Positions 9,540 to 21,435 of a DNA stretch of 64,000 bases are shown one piece after another. Origin of the DNA: Cryptomeria japonica (lineage: Eukaryota; Streptophyta; Pinopsida; Cupressales; Cupressaceae); the NCBI RefSeq assembly GCF_030272615.1, contig NC_081413.1:717605867-717669866 (forward strand). Direction: 5' to 3'. The position numbers and the translations under genes were made by a program. How positions within the stretch are numbered: position 1 is the first letter of the stretch; each line of letters opens with the position of its first letter. The notes below the pieces were generated by a model. It saw only the letters and a program-made list of their open reading frames with translations. It was not told the DNA's origin and did not search any database.

Positions 9540-12500
9540 ATTCTTTCACCCATACCTCTTTTAACAACAATTTATCGCATAGGACTAGCTCCAAAAATCA
9601 ATTTCTACAACCAAGTTAACATTTCGACAAATAAGAGCAACGTAAGAACTCAATTGTTTACACTTTCCAGACATATAAGAACTTTCCCAATGACTATGTC
9701 CCATAACATAGTGACAAGTTAATACCATTTAACCCATGATTACACATAATATCCATCCACATAACTGGTTTGCACAACACAAAAGGCCACATGTGAGCAT
9801 GTCTAATGCTCGGTCAAAGGTAACATACACGATCAACATCTCTATGCCTACTCACAGAACAAATACATGATCATCAATATCCAACATCTCACTCAAGGGC
9901 TTGATGGTGCTAGGGTACACCATAGCAGTGCTACCTTCCATACAAGTCCCTCGTGAATATCCCTTGTTGCGTAAGGTGTTTAGCCTCCAAGAGATAGTCA
10001 CCACTCATAGGTAGGTAGTGGATCCTAGCTATCTCACAGCCTCACATACCTCCATCCTCAAGGTTCCCTATGTCTACTTCCTCGTATACACTCATCCAAG
10101 ATCGTCTCCTACATCCTTGGAGAGGAATTCACATTGCAACACAAGACTAGCATATGAAAACAACAAGGATAAACCAGTTTAGCCACCAAAGTATAGAAGA
10201 ATAAAGACAATAATCATCATTCTCAATAGTAAGGCAAGAAAATAATTCCAGAATTGCAACATCAAATCAAGTAAGAACAAGATTGCAAGATCGTGGCTAA
10301 CCTTTGAGGTCAAAATAAAATAAATTGCTAGACCACAAGGAAATAAATAAATAATAAAAGAAGATCATAAGTACACATTACATCACTATGTGACTAGCAG
10401 CTAGCCACCAACGAGGAAGGAAGGGACAATCGTCTAGCTATCATAGTAGCTCATCATGTGGTGTGGCCAAGTCACACATCTGCATGGCATGGCAGTTTGC
10501 ACCTCGACATCACCCCACAACACGTTGTCACGTGGCATGGCTCTACCCTATACCTATCAGTAGGCCACATGGAAATGTCTACTACATCCCACATTGTGTC
10601 TCAGCACGGCATGGCAATACTCCAAGCAGATAGGGCACGCAATGGACGTATCCCGCATGGCAGTGTACCTCGTAGATAAGGCACGTGTCGGTCACACCCC
10701 ACATAGCGATGTTCCTCTCAGGATACTCGCCGTAAGCCAGAGGTATACATGGCTAAGGTCTACCCACAAGTCTACCAACACTAGTCAATTGGCAACTTAT
10801 GTAAGAAAAATAACATGCCTCTCATGAAGACAAGGCAAAAAATGCTCCAATAAAATACATCAATATGCTCAAGAACTGTCATCTATATGCTCAAAATTAA
10901 GGATAGGAATTAGGCTAGCACACATGAACCTCATAAATCGGTTCATCACAAGGGAAAGTACTGAGTACACGTATAATATAGTTTCATTATATACCTATAT
11001 TTTTCCTTGAGATAGGGAAGCTAAAGTTGCTTCGCGTCGACATTACTCGTACGTTGTTCATGCTATTCAAGGAATGGTGACTCCTAATACTACCCCTTCA
11101 CATACTGACTTATCAACAACCCGTGGGTTGGCACTTAGTAAGGGAACAAATATGCAACATCACATAAATAGGTATGGTTTCCCACACTCATAAGAAAACA
11201 TATTCTCCATGGTTGATTACTTCACCATCCCATGGGCACACAAAGCAAGTATGGGTCTCTTACAACACACAAGGAATAGCACCATTACTGGTTTAGTCAC
11301 ATTTACGGGGAGTACTTTACACTATGCTAACATATACTTAAGGGAATTTTTAATTATGCTTTACACATGAATCACTAAATAAAGTTTACTCTAGATACAC
11401 ATACTGAAATTCTCAACAAATCAAATTTACACAAGGAAATAACATCATCCCAATATCATTCTCAATTTCCACTAAGCATTTCATTCACATTACTAACTAT
11501 GCAATTTTCTTTTCCAAGGCAAAAAACTTTCCCCTTTCAATTAGAAGCCAAAAGCAACATACAACTTCATATGCGTTATAAAAAAAATTCTTCTTAAATC
11601 GCTGCATTCTTAAAAGTAATTCAAAAACAACAAATCCTATAATTTAGGCAAGAGGAAGAAAAGAGTTGGAAAATCATCTATTCCCTACGTATACACAAGA
11701 TCTACAAGATCACACTATATGCTCAGATATAAGTCTATCATTTTAGTTGCACGGTTTTCATTTCGCTATCTTTTTGGAGGGTGCCAAAGCAACCTATCAT
11801 GACATTTCTAATCATTATTGTTGCACTATAATGTTCTAGTTTTCCGATCAAGAATTCAAGACAAACAATTTTTTTTGTAATACAAGTCTTCTTGATAACA
11901 ATCACTATTCATAATACAATACAATAACACATCAAATCTAACATCGAAAGTTTTTAATATGACAAGAAGGTAAATGAAGAGCTATCTACTAGATTTTACA
12001 CATTTAATGCATACAATTTAAGAAGTCTTTCATTTACTCTTTCTTAAACACAATAAGACAATTATCTATATCCAAAGCAAGTTAAATGGTGCATCACTTA
12101 ATACATCCTAAATCACACTAGTTGAATAAGCACATAAAACAATCTTTCGAGGAACACATTAATACACTCCTGAAGCTACTATAACATGTTCTCTTTTAGT
12201 ACTCCTTTCACAACAAACAATTTGCTCAAAATCAACTATGCGCATATTAATGCACCTTACTTAAGATGGAATTTGATTATATTACTCCTACCAAGAACAT
12301 GGAGAACCCTTTAATGCAAACATACCATTTTCTATCATTAACCAAAAATTAACTCCCAAACCAAATCCCTTTCACAATCTAAAACACAAAAACATTATAA
12401 GGCTCACTCAAGGGCTTAAGAAATATCATCCTTTCTCTTGCAATAAGAAAACTTAAATAAGAGATAATTACCCATATCAAATCCTTTTAATTTACTAGAG

Positions 12501-12949
12501 AGAGACAAGAGGAAGAGTCATAATCACTCAATGTACTACATAACAAGCATTAATATTTGCCATACTAGTCTTTCAAGTGGACAATCATTAAGATAGATTA
12601 AAACCATAAAGAAGCACATTTCGTACTTTTAGATTCAAGATATTACCAACCAACCCAGATGGATTAGTCAAAAGAGTAAAATAATTCAAAAATGAAGGTA
12701 CATACGACTCCTTTTCAGAGTAAGAGAAATCACAGACCAAGACCTTAATAAACAGACAAAACACCTATAATCATCCCCAAATCACCCACATCTAGAAGGT
12801 GAAAACAAGGTGTGAACACACAGTTACACACAAGTAGGGTTTGTTCAATCGCACCCTCACATCAAGGAGGACAAGCATACAACATAAGGTAGACACACAC
12901 ACACCAACTAATAACACAAGCAAAACTAGAGATCCCAGTGTTGCAACAT
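9540..12949 (-). other. Non-coding internal region of the giant-LTR element
   Basis: No gene or retroelement domain is seen on either strand. The right end is the primer-binding site at 12950. Around 10440-10740 GCATGGCA, CACGTGGCATGG and related words recur, giving GC-richer sequence without a credible frame. The left limit near 9540 is only where recognisable Copia1 coding sequence begins. No second copy of the 4.5-kb LTR is present, so the element has lost its 3' end here. Confidence 0.5.
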
Positions 12950-12963
12950 GGGCTCTGATACCA
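12950..12963 (-). other. Primer-binding site of the giant-LTR element
   Basis: On the minus strand TGGTATCAGAGCCC, two bases after the LTR end. It is the complement of the 3' end of initiator Met tRNA, the common plant primer. Confidence 0.85.
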
Positions 12964-13299
12964 AATGTAATGCCCCGCCAGGAAACCCCAAAGGGTTTAA
13001 GTTAAAAACACTCAAATAGAGTGTAAATTTTATTTTTTTTATAATAATACTTACGAGTGTTAATAATAAGTTACAACATTAAGATAATTTGGAGTTATTT
13101 GAAAACTTAGATAACACAGCGGAAGACTAAACGAACATAAGGAGTTTCCTAACGCGATTACATATCCTTACACCTAACTCAACTCGCGACAATCAATCCA
13201 ATTAAGTTGGATATCTTAATTACATGATAATACTAAAGACATGGATATATATTTTGTTTGATAAATTGACATCTTAGAATTTTAGGACGCGTTCACTTA

Positions 13300-14160
13300 T
13301 TTTGAAAGGATAGGAGGCTATCATGAGGTTATTTACTCAATGCACTTTAAAACATAATTAACTTAAGAGTCCACCCATTAAGGCACAATGTGACTAATAT
13401 AACGAAGTTCATTCTTTTGGGTTAAAAGTAACCACCCACAAATGATATCATCCTTTATAATTAAAAGTATGGCTAATGAGATTCATTCATTTAGTCCATT
13501 AAACTGCAAATAATAAAATGAGGTTCCTTTGTTTGATTTTAAGCAAAAACCAACTAATGAGTCGTAATTCGTTTATGGAGGGTAAAATGTAAGTAGCCAT
13601 AGAGTTCATTCATTGGAGTTAAAATAATGTTAATAGATGGAGCTCAATTCATTTAGGTGAAAATGTATTAGGGCCACATGAGTTCATCCCTTTAATTAAA
13701 ATATAGTTAGCAAGATGATATTCATTCTTTCAGCATTAAAAATACAAGTACATAGTGACGTTCATCCATTAGGATTAAAATATAACTAACTTAATGTGTG
13801 TCACTCTTTTTAGTTACAATAAAGTTAATATGAAGAGATACATTTTCTAAGATTAAGATATAAACAACTAAATGAATCCTTCCCCTTTCAGTTCAATTTT
13901 AGCTAATCATAAAGAAATTCATTTATTAGGGTTATAATATGGATAACTAGTTGAGTTCACCCAATTATCAAATTAATCTGGTAAGGATTATTTGTTTAGA
14001 TTAAAATGTAAATAGCTAAATAAATTCATCCAATATAGTGACATATATCTAACAGGACGGTGTTCATTTACTAAGATAAAAAGGTAAATACCCATATGAA
14101 GTTCATCCATTAGATTTCAATTTAGAAATTACGACATTAATTCTATCTTTGTTAGCCATT
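13300..14160. repeat. Degenerate repeats of about 55-60 bp in the giant LTR
   Basis: A motif like GAGTTCATTCATTTAGG, then TTAAAATGTAAATAGC and a variable tail, recurs about 14 times (for example near 13405, 13475, 13590, 13640, 13680, 13720, 13760, 13920, 13950, 14055 and 14095). Units are heavily diverged but the order of sub-motifs is kept. Confidence 0.6.
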
Positions 14161-15510
14161 CACATTCGTTCAATTTACCAACTTATATCGAGCTAAAACA
14201 ATAATGGTAACCTAGCGAGATTCTTTCCACTATTATTTCTTTTAATTAACATAAACAAAATACTTTTCCATAATCATAATTACAATGTTTTATGAACCTG
14301 ACTACTACATTTATCAAGATGACTAATTTTATGCACTTTGATTTAGCTTCATTAAATTCCCATTATACACTTATGAAAAGCAACCATACATGATAACTTA
14401 AAATATGAAATAAAAGAGGCAAGGCATCACATAACATAGATATGATCTCAGAGTTCACCCCTAGAGGGCTACATCTCCAAGTCTGCTCAACTGCAAGACC
14501 CCTCTGGCATTTAATATCGTTAGGAATACATAATTTACATGTCTTTTACATCTTTGCCACTTAGGCGAACACAACCAATATACAACAGCCACCTCGGTCG
14601 ATAATTACATAATGATCCCTTTTGAAGCGGATCCTACTGAATACATCAAAGCAAAAACAAGGATTTCTTAACTGTCGGTACCCTAAATGGAGACTTGACC
14701 GACTATGACCAGACAAAAGCAACCAGAAGATAGGGACCCAACATACCTATCAAGGACGTGCTATTACTATAGACATAACGATTATCAAAATATTAGCCAT
14801 GCTCAAGCGTTAACGGGTAAATACAATCTTTTCTCAAGTTGGCTTAAGCATCTAAACAGATTATTTAATCCTTAGATAAACACTAATGACAAGTTGGTTT
14901 TACAACAATAATCTAACCCCTTCTCTAACTACACAAAATTTACCCTTTTACTATAAAGAACAAAATACATTAAGAGTGAATAAAGAAATGGGAAAATCAT
15001 TTCCGAGCTAAATTAAGCTTCTCTTGCATACATTTAAAAATTAAAGACTAATACCACCATTCGATTTACTCATTAACATCTATACATGAGTCCAAATATT
15101 TTCCCACTTAAATGAAATAAAAATTAAATACAACATTTCAACATCTATAAATATAATGAAAGTCATTGCTATATTGAATCCAAAAATCAATATATATAAT
15201 TAATAATATATGCTAAATAGATATTATCTATATTAGCATATATTTTAATATATATATATTTATCCTCTTTTTTTTTTTAAAACATTACTTACTAAAATAA
15301 AAGTCTCAACTCACATTTATAATACAAAATATTACTTATAATTAAATTTATATTAATAAGTAATCCTTCTCTTTTTTTTCTATACTCTGAAAAACACCAT
15401 ACTCATGTTTTAAATGCAAATCAAATAATAAATAAAAAAAAAACATAATAATTTTGAGGGCGGCCAAACCCTAGGCGGCGAAACCCTAGGGTGGCTGTGC
15501 CCTAGCCGAA

Positions 15511-15750
15511 GAGGCTGCGGCCTCCACGGAGGACGCAGGCCCCTCGGCCTCCACTTACAGTGGAGTCGGGGGTACTACGCCCGCCGTGGGGGTCGCAGGC
15601 CCTTCGGCCCCCCACATAGTGGAGCTGGGAGGAGCTGCGGCCTCCATGGGAGATGTAGTCCCCTCCGGCCCCCACTGTGTGGGAACCGGGAGGAGCTGTG
15701 GCAACACCGCGGGGAGGGGCGGGTTGAGCTTCGGCTCCCCCCCCCCCCGA
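15511..15750. repeat. GC-rich tandem array with hairpins, period 60-61 bp
   Basis: Units start at 15511, 15571, 15631 and 15692 with GAGGCTGCGGCCTCC-like sequence. Each of the first three contains a short palindrome near its end, such as CTCCACTTACAGTGGAG. The array is followed by a run of C residues (about 15738-15748). The surrounding LTR is strongly AT-rich. Open frames across this island are a by-product of its composition. Confidence 0.75.
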
Positions 15751-17502
15751 AAACCCCAATTTATTTTCTCTTTTTTTTTGTGTTTATTATTTTTTTTGTA
15801 TATATTTTTTTTTCATATGAACCAGTTTCGACTTCACAATTTTTTTTTTTTTAAAATACCCAGAAACGTAAAAACCCCCATTTTTCCATTTGTTACAGAC
15901 ACAACCATTTTTTTTTTTCTCTTTTTCCAGAATGTTATTGGTTTCAAAAAAAAAATAGAAAAGATTGATGAATAACCACCAAATCCAAACTGTATTTGCA
16001 GTCCATTTTCCACACAAGGATCCAACAAAAGCTAAGCTTTACCAATTTTCCACAATGAAACTTACTCATAGACAACAATGGAAAATCTGAAAACCAATAT
16101 TGCAAGAAAGAAAAATACAAAACCCCCCTTTTTTTTAATAAACATTTTAATCAAACTGATGAACAGATTCCTACCTCAAAACGCATTCTGGGAAGAATTT
16201 TGATGATGAGCCCAAATCTACTGCTGTAAAAAAAAATCCTTCTTTTTCCAAAATCTCCCCATTTTTTTTCTAAGGAAAAAAAGGGTCCCCCCAAATTTTT
16301 TTCCCAACCTAGGTTAAAAGAATCCCCCTTGTTTTGACCTAATTTCCAATTTGAAGCCCCTTTTTAAAATAAAAAGAATTAATAATTCTTTTCATCCACT
16401 CAATTAATTTAACTTGATTTTCTAATTAATATGCTTCTCCCTTGTTTAATTTTAAATTTTAATTTCTCAATATTAATTTAGGCCTACATTATATTTCGAA
16501 ACTATTGACCAGGGTAAAGCATTTAGATTAATTTAATTTCCAAAATCAATCTTTTATACTATTTCAACTTTACAAATAAAAAAATAATTTTCTTTAAATA
16601 ATAAAATTTACCCTTTCATTTTCCAAAATGCGAAAATGATTAATTTATTTCTATTTCCAAATGACTTTAAATCTTTTTTTTAAAAAAATGCATAACTACT
16701 TAAATTTGTTATTTAAAATTAACTATTAAATTAAACTCGCTACAACATGATGGAAGTGGTCTTTTTAATAAATGATTAATCTCATGAAGGGAACCTATTT
16801 ATTTTAATTCCACAACAACTAATGCGTAAATGAACACATTATTTCAATTTTAATTACTTAAGCTTGTTACAAATATAAATAAAGTGATCTCTTAAATTAA
16901 TGATTAATCATATAAAAGAAACTATCTATTTTAAATTTCTCAATTTCAAATGCATACATCCACACATTAAATTGCATTAAATACTTAAGATAAAATACTC
17001 CATTCCCCACATGCATGGCATGCAAACCAAGAAAGTCCACCAATCACACGACACGCAACCCAAATGAAAATAAAACCCCACGGACCACACACGACGCTCA
17101 CCTGACCATGGCTAAGGCAAGATGAGAGTTTTATGACCCCCAAATCCGAATTCTAAGGATGAAGTATACTCAACCCTACAAATCCCCAAGAAGATGAACC
17201 TTGCCCTAGGCGGTGTTGTACCTGCAATCTCCTGCACTCATGAATCACACAAGCATACATATATATTTACATATTCAATGAAGGCATTAGCTCGAGATTT
17301 ATAACAAGAATTAGGAGACAACTACATTTACACAAGAATCGATGCAAAAGCACAATAGTAGGTATGCACAATATTCGTATAGTCTAATCTACAACATTAC
17401 ATAACGGTAAATCCACCATTCAAGAATGCCACATAGGAAGTCAACCAAGGTCAAACGAGTTTTACAAGGCCGACTAGGGTAGGGGCATTACACAAGAATT
17501 AA

Positions 17503-17514
17503 GCTCTGATACCA
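17503..17514 (-). other. Primer-binding site of Copia1
   Basis: On the minus strand TGGTATCAGAGC, two bases after the LTR end CCTAACA. It is complementary to initiator Met tRNA. Only 24 bp of Copia1 (17493-17516) remains between its LTR and the inserted giant-LTR element. Confidence 0.85.
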
Positions 17515-17516
17515 AT

Positions 17517-18678
17517 TGTTAGGTCTGACTAGGAAAGCTAATGTACTGAGAGGGGAGGGGTGAATCAGTACTTCAAAACTTTTCTTCAAAAACAATTTTA
17601 CTGATAAACACAAACTAAGTATAGTTGATCTCATAAATATATAAAACTGAAACATAGTCATAGAAATAACATCCATAAAAATTTCACTCCATAACTCAAA
17701 GATTTTTGGTCATGCAGAAACTCTTGGTTAAAGAGAAAAACTGCGGTGGGGATGGCACCCACAACTTCACTACTACAATAATCAAGACTTCTTAGTTAGA
17801 GCTACATGTTTAGCTGTTTCTGATAGCTTACCCTGTTAGGAGTATAAAGATCTTTAGATCTACCTTGCTAAAGGATTTAATAAACACTTTTACAAAATGT
17901 TGTACCTGGTTAAAGGCTTTACAATTTATAGACTTTATTAGAGTCTTGTACCCTGTTAAAGGTTTCTAACACAACTTAAATAATTCAATCAAAATCTTTA
18001 CAAAATATCTGCAACTTCACATTTGAAATGTTATAGCAGACTCTATGTGCTCAATATGAAATTACCTTGCTCATAGCATTCCTCGGTAATTGATAAATCA
18101 ACTCGGTAACCACTTCTGTATACTCTGTCCCTTATACTGTTCTCTGAAACCTTCTCGGTAACCTCTGAATATCTTTGTCAATCTTCTTTCTTCACTATAT
18201 ACTCACTTCGTATCTTCTATCTTGATTTTCCATGTCACATATCAAATACTCAAATCATTCTGTTTATATAGATCTTTGAGATGGTGATCTATTCATGCTT
18301 CGATCATACAAACATGTTTTATTGAATGAATAAACATAGAAATTATTTCATTGGATATTCTTCCTCAAAATCATACAAAATCTTTAAATGCAATTTCCTA
18401 TGTAATAATGGTTTCATCTTCTCGAATCTTGTAACACGTTTCACATGTGTGTCCAGGTTCATTGAATCTAGTAACACGTTTCCTCTCAGTTTAGATTAAC
18501 TTGGTATACCTTCTTTGCTGCTCGGTAGACATATTAACTCAGTTCATAGCTCGGTGTATCTCATCTCAGTGACTAGTCTCTCTTCTGTAACTGAAACCGG
18601 TAGACTTGGTATTTACCAACTAGAGTATATAGGATGACTTTCGGCATAAAACTAATGACAACTTAGTAAATAGAAACA
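17517..18678 (-). repeat. Copia1 5' LTR
   Basis: 1,162 bp with terminal TGTTAGG (17517) and GAAACA (18678) on the plus strand; on the minus strand it starts TGTTTCTA and ends CCTAACA. The primer-binding site follows at 17514. The right flank CATAG (18679-18683) is the expected target duplication, but its partner was lost with the truncated left LTR. Confidence 0.85.
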
Positions 18679-19520
18679 CATAGACCAAACAATATGGAGT
18701 TGCCCCTATTGGAGTGCGGACGCTAGTTTGGTATGCCCAAAGAGCAGGATTTAGCTGAATGTGCCAGTCTTTTCCAGCTTCATTGACTTTTTTCTTCAAG
18801 ATTTTCAAGATAGTTTTGTTTGATGCCTCAACTTGACCATTACCTTGTGGATAATATGGAGTAGAGAACCTATGTTGGATCTGAAATTGTTTACATAACT
18901 CTTTCACATCTTGATTTTTGAATGGTCTTCCATTATCAATGATAATGGTCATAGGAACTCCATAGCAACAGATTATGTAATTCAAGATGAATGATGATAT
19001 TTGTTTTTTTGTAATTGTTGTTAAAGGCACTGCTTCAATCCACTTAGTAAAATATTCAGTAGCAATCAAAATGAACTTATGTCCATTAGAAGATGAGGGA
19101 TTGATCTTTCCCACCAAATCAAGGCCCCACTATGAAAATGGCCATGATCCTGTCATAGGTTATAACTCTTGTGCTGGTGCATGAATTAGATTTCCATGGA
19201 TTTGACATTGTTTACATTTTCTAGCATAGGTAAATGAATCTCTTTCCATAGTAGGCCAAAAGTAACCCATATGAATAAGTTTATTAGACAATGTTAAACC
19301 AATTGAGTGTGTACCACAAATACCTGCATGAATGTCATTAAAAACTCTCTCAGATTCATCTTTTTCAAGACATCTCAACAAAGTACCATCTAGACCATGC
19401 CTATATAGGATATCAGCAATAATAGTATAGCGAGAGGACTGACGGATAAAGTTTCTTCGTTGATTATGAGATAATTCAAGAGGAAGGATATGATCTTTCA
19501 AATATTGGTAGGTTTGAACA
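18679..19520 (-). pseudogene. Tat1 integrase, interrupted
   Basis: This is the integrase domain of the Tat1 polyprotein, which joins the cDNA to host DNA. The zinc-binding part is seen as HAGICGTHS followed by RKCKQCQIHG (19420-19210). The catalytic core shows the three acidic residues in context: WGLDLVGK, IIIDNGRPF and PQGNGQVEASNKT. Stops occur at 19158-19160 and nearby. The frame is lost after TPYCLVY at 18679, where the Copia1 LTR begins; the following residues read from the LTR are not part of the protein. No continuation is found left of Copia1. Confidence 0.85.
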
Positions 19521-21435
19521 TATAAGGATTGACTGGTTCTTTATATATGGCAAATTCGATAGGTATGCTGGGATTGAATGGTAGGGGTTAAGATATCTTC
19601 CATGAGAAATTCGTAACACTATTGATTCTCCTTATTTTGCAAGAGAGATGCTATTGTAGCCATTGCATCTACTGCTTTATTCTCATTTCTGGGAATTTGG
19701 GCGAATGTGATTTCTTTAAAGTGTTCTTTAAATTCCTCCACTAGCTATTTGTATGGCATAAGATTATCATCCTTTGTTTGATATTCATCATTTATTTGAT
19801 TAATGATAAGTTGTGAATCACCATAGACATGCAGTTCTTTAACATTCCATTCAATGGCCATTTTAAGCCCTATAGCCAATGCTTCATACTTTGCAGTACT
19901 ATTGGTGCATGGAAATCACAGTTTGTGCGATTTTGGAATTGTATGTCCTTGAGGTGTGATGAAAAAGATTCATGCACCTGATCCATATTGAGTATAAGAA
20001 CCATCAAAGTACAATTCCCAAAAGTTTGTACTTATTGTCAAGATATCTGCATCAGGAAATTCGATGTGCAAAGGCATGTTATTGTGTAGAGGTGCATCAA
20101 CCAATTGATTAGTGATGACTTGTCTCTTGATAGCTTTCTGGTCAACATATTCTATGTCAAATTCACTTAGTATCATAACCCATTTGGCTAATCTCACTGT
20201 CAACGTTGACTTGCTCAATAGATATTTGAGAGGATCTATCTTTGCTATTAGTTTTACATAATGAATCAACATATAATGTCATAGCTTCTAAGTTGCAAAT
20301 ACAACTGCTAGACATATCTTTTCAATTGAGGAATAATTTAACTCATAGCCAACAAGTGTTCTGTTGATATAATAAATTTCTCTTTCCTTTCCTTCATCAT
20401 CATTTTGAGATAGGAGAGTGCCTAATGATACACTTGTTGCTGAGACATAGAGTAACAATGGTTTCCCTTTGCTTGGTGATATCAGTACTGGAGGACTCAT
20501 AAGATATCCTTTTATTTGTAAAAAAGCTTCTTCACATTTTATATCCCATTTGAATGGAACATTTTTATGTAGAAGATGGGTAAATGGAAGACATCTATCA
20601 GCCAATTGAGAAACACATATCCTGATTGATTGCAACCTTCCTTATAAAGATCTCAATTGACTTATGTTCTTGGGTGACTCCATCTCAATGATAGCTTTAA
20701 CTTTTCCAGGATCTACTTCAATGCCACGAGCTGATATAATGTACCCAAGGAGATTTCTAGAGGTTACCCCAAATGCATATTTCTTTGGATTTAATCTCAA
20801 TTGATATCTTTCCAGCCTGTCAAAAATCTTGCTTAGAATGTTCAAATGTTCTTTTCGTGTGTGAGATTTTGCAAGTATGTCATCGACATAATCTTCCATG
20901 AATGTATGCATCATGTCATGGAAAATTATGGTCATAGCCCTTTGATAAGTCGCTCCTGCATTCTTAAGCCCAAATGGCATAACATTCTAGCAATATGTTC
21001 CCCATGCACAGGTGAAAGATATTTTCTCTTGATCTTCAGGTGTGATTCTTATTTGATTATATCCTGAGAAGCCATCCATTAATGAAAACATCTCGTGTCG
21101 TGCTGATAAGTCTACTATGATATCAATGTTTGGTAGTGGGAAATCATCTTTTGACATGCTTTATTCAGATCTCTGAAATCTGTGCAAACTCTTATGCTCT
21201 TGTCTAGTTTTGATACTAGTACAATACTTGAAACCCATTCTGGATAAGCAACTAGTCTTATGAAACCCACTTCTAATAGTTTCTTGAGCTCGGTTTTGAC
21301 AAGGAGAGCAATATGTGGATGCATCTTTCTTAGTTTCTGCTTAATAGGTTTTGCTTTTAAATCCACATTAAGATGATGCATGATAAGATCTGGGTTAAGT
21401 CCTGGCATATCTACATAAGAGCAAGCAAAATTTAT
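19521..21435 (-). pseudogene. Tat1 reverse transcriptase and RNase H region
   Basis: RT motifs run from KKLLEVGFIR and CTDFRDLNKAC (about 21290-21170) through MPFGLKNAGATYQRAM to the active site YVDDILAKS (about 20885). RNase H follows in two parts. The first, near 20440-20330, includes LLLYVSATSVSLGTLLSQ. The second, at 20010-19780, starts WELYFDGSYTQYGSGA and continues to a GDSQLII-like motif. Two RNase H modules are typical of the Tat branch. A one-base loss near 21170 shifts the frame within the RT, and several stops break the rest (for example 20286-20288, 20642-20644 and 19970-19972). Confidence 0.85.

Larger units (their letters stand above)
12966..17492 (-). repeat. Giant 4.5-kb LTR (TGTAATGCCCC...GGGGCATTACA)
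   Basis: The segment is bounded by the perfect inverted termini TGTAATGCCCC (12966) and GGGGCATTACA (ending 17492), with a primer-binding site at the left and Copia1 sequence at the right. That makes it a single 4,527-bp LTR in minus orientation. It is AT-rich and non-coding. Two internal structures stand out: degenerate repeats of about 55-60 bp at 13300-14160 and a GC-rich tandem array at 15511-15750. AAACCCTAG words flank the GC island at about 15467 and 15481. Elements with very long LTRs and no coding capacity are known as LARDs; this call is inference because only one LTR is present. Confidence 0.8.
4299..18678 (-). mobile_element. Copia1: Copia-type non-autonomous retrotransposon inserted in Tat1
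   Basis: The outer parts match each other: 4299-4537 and about 18440-18678 share nearly all bases, and each runs to TAGAAACA. On the minus strand the LTR starts TGTTTCTATTTACTAAG and ends CCTAACA, followed by ATTGGTATCAGAGC, the usual initiator-Met primer site of plant Copia elements. The left LTR is cut at 4299. Coding remnants on the minus strand are a five-knuckle fragment and a long unknown frame; no integrase, RT or RNase H is seen. The insertion interrupts Tat1 integrase just after the residues LVY. A giant-LTR element is nested inside it, 24 bp from the end of the 5' LTR. Confidence 0.75.

Noticed and set aside
10458-10827. Plus-strand frames in the giant-LTR element interior
   Set aside because: Short, overlapping and without domain; they arise from recurring GCATGGCA words.
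15502-15975. Gly/Pro-rich open frames over the GC island and poly-T tracts
   Set aside because: Repeat-driven, present on both strands, and continuing into homopolymer runs. No gene-like features.
17503-17514. tRNA-like sequence at the Met primer sites
   Set aside because: Only the 12-14 bases complementary to the tRNA 3' end are present. These are primer-binding sites, not tRNA genes.
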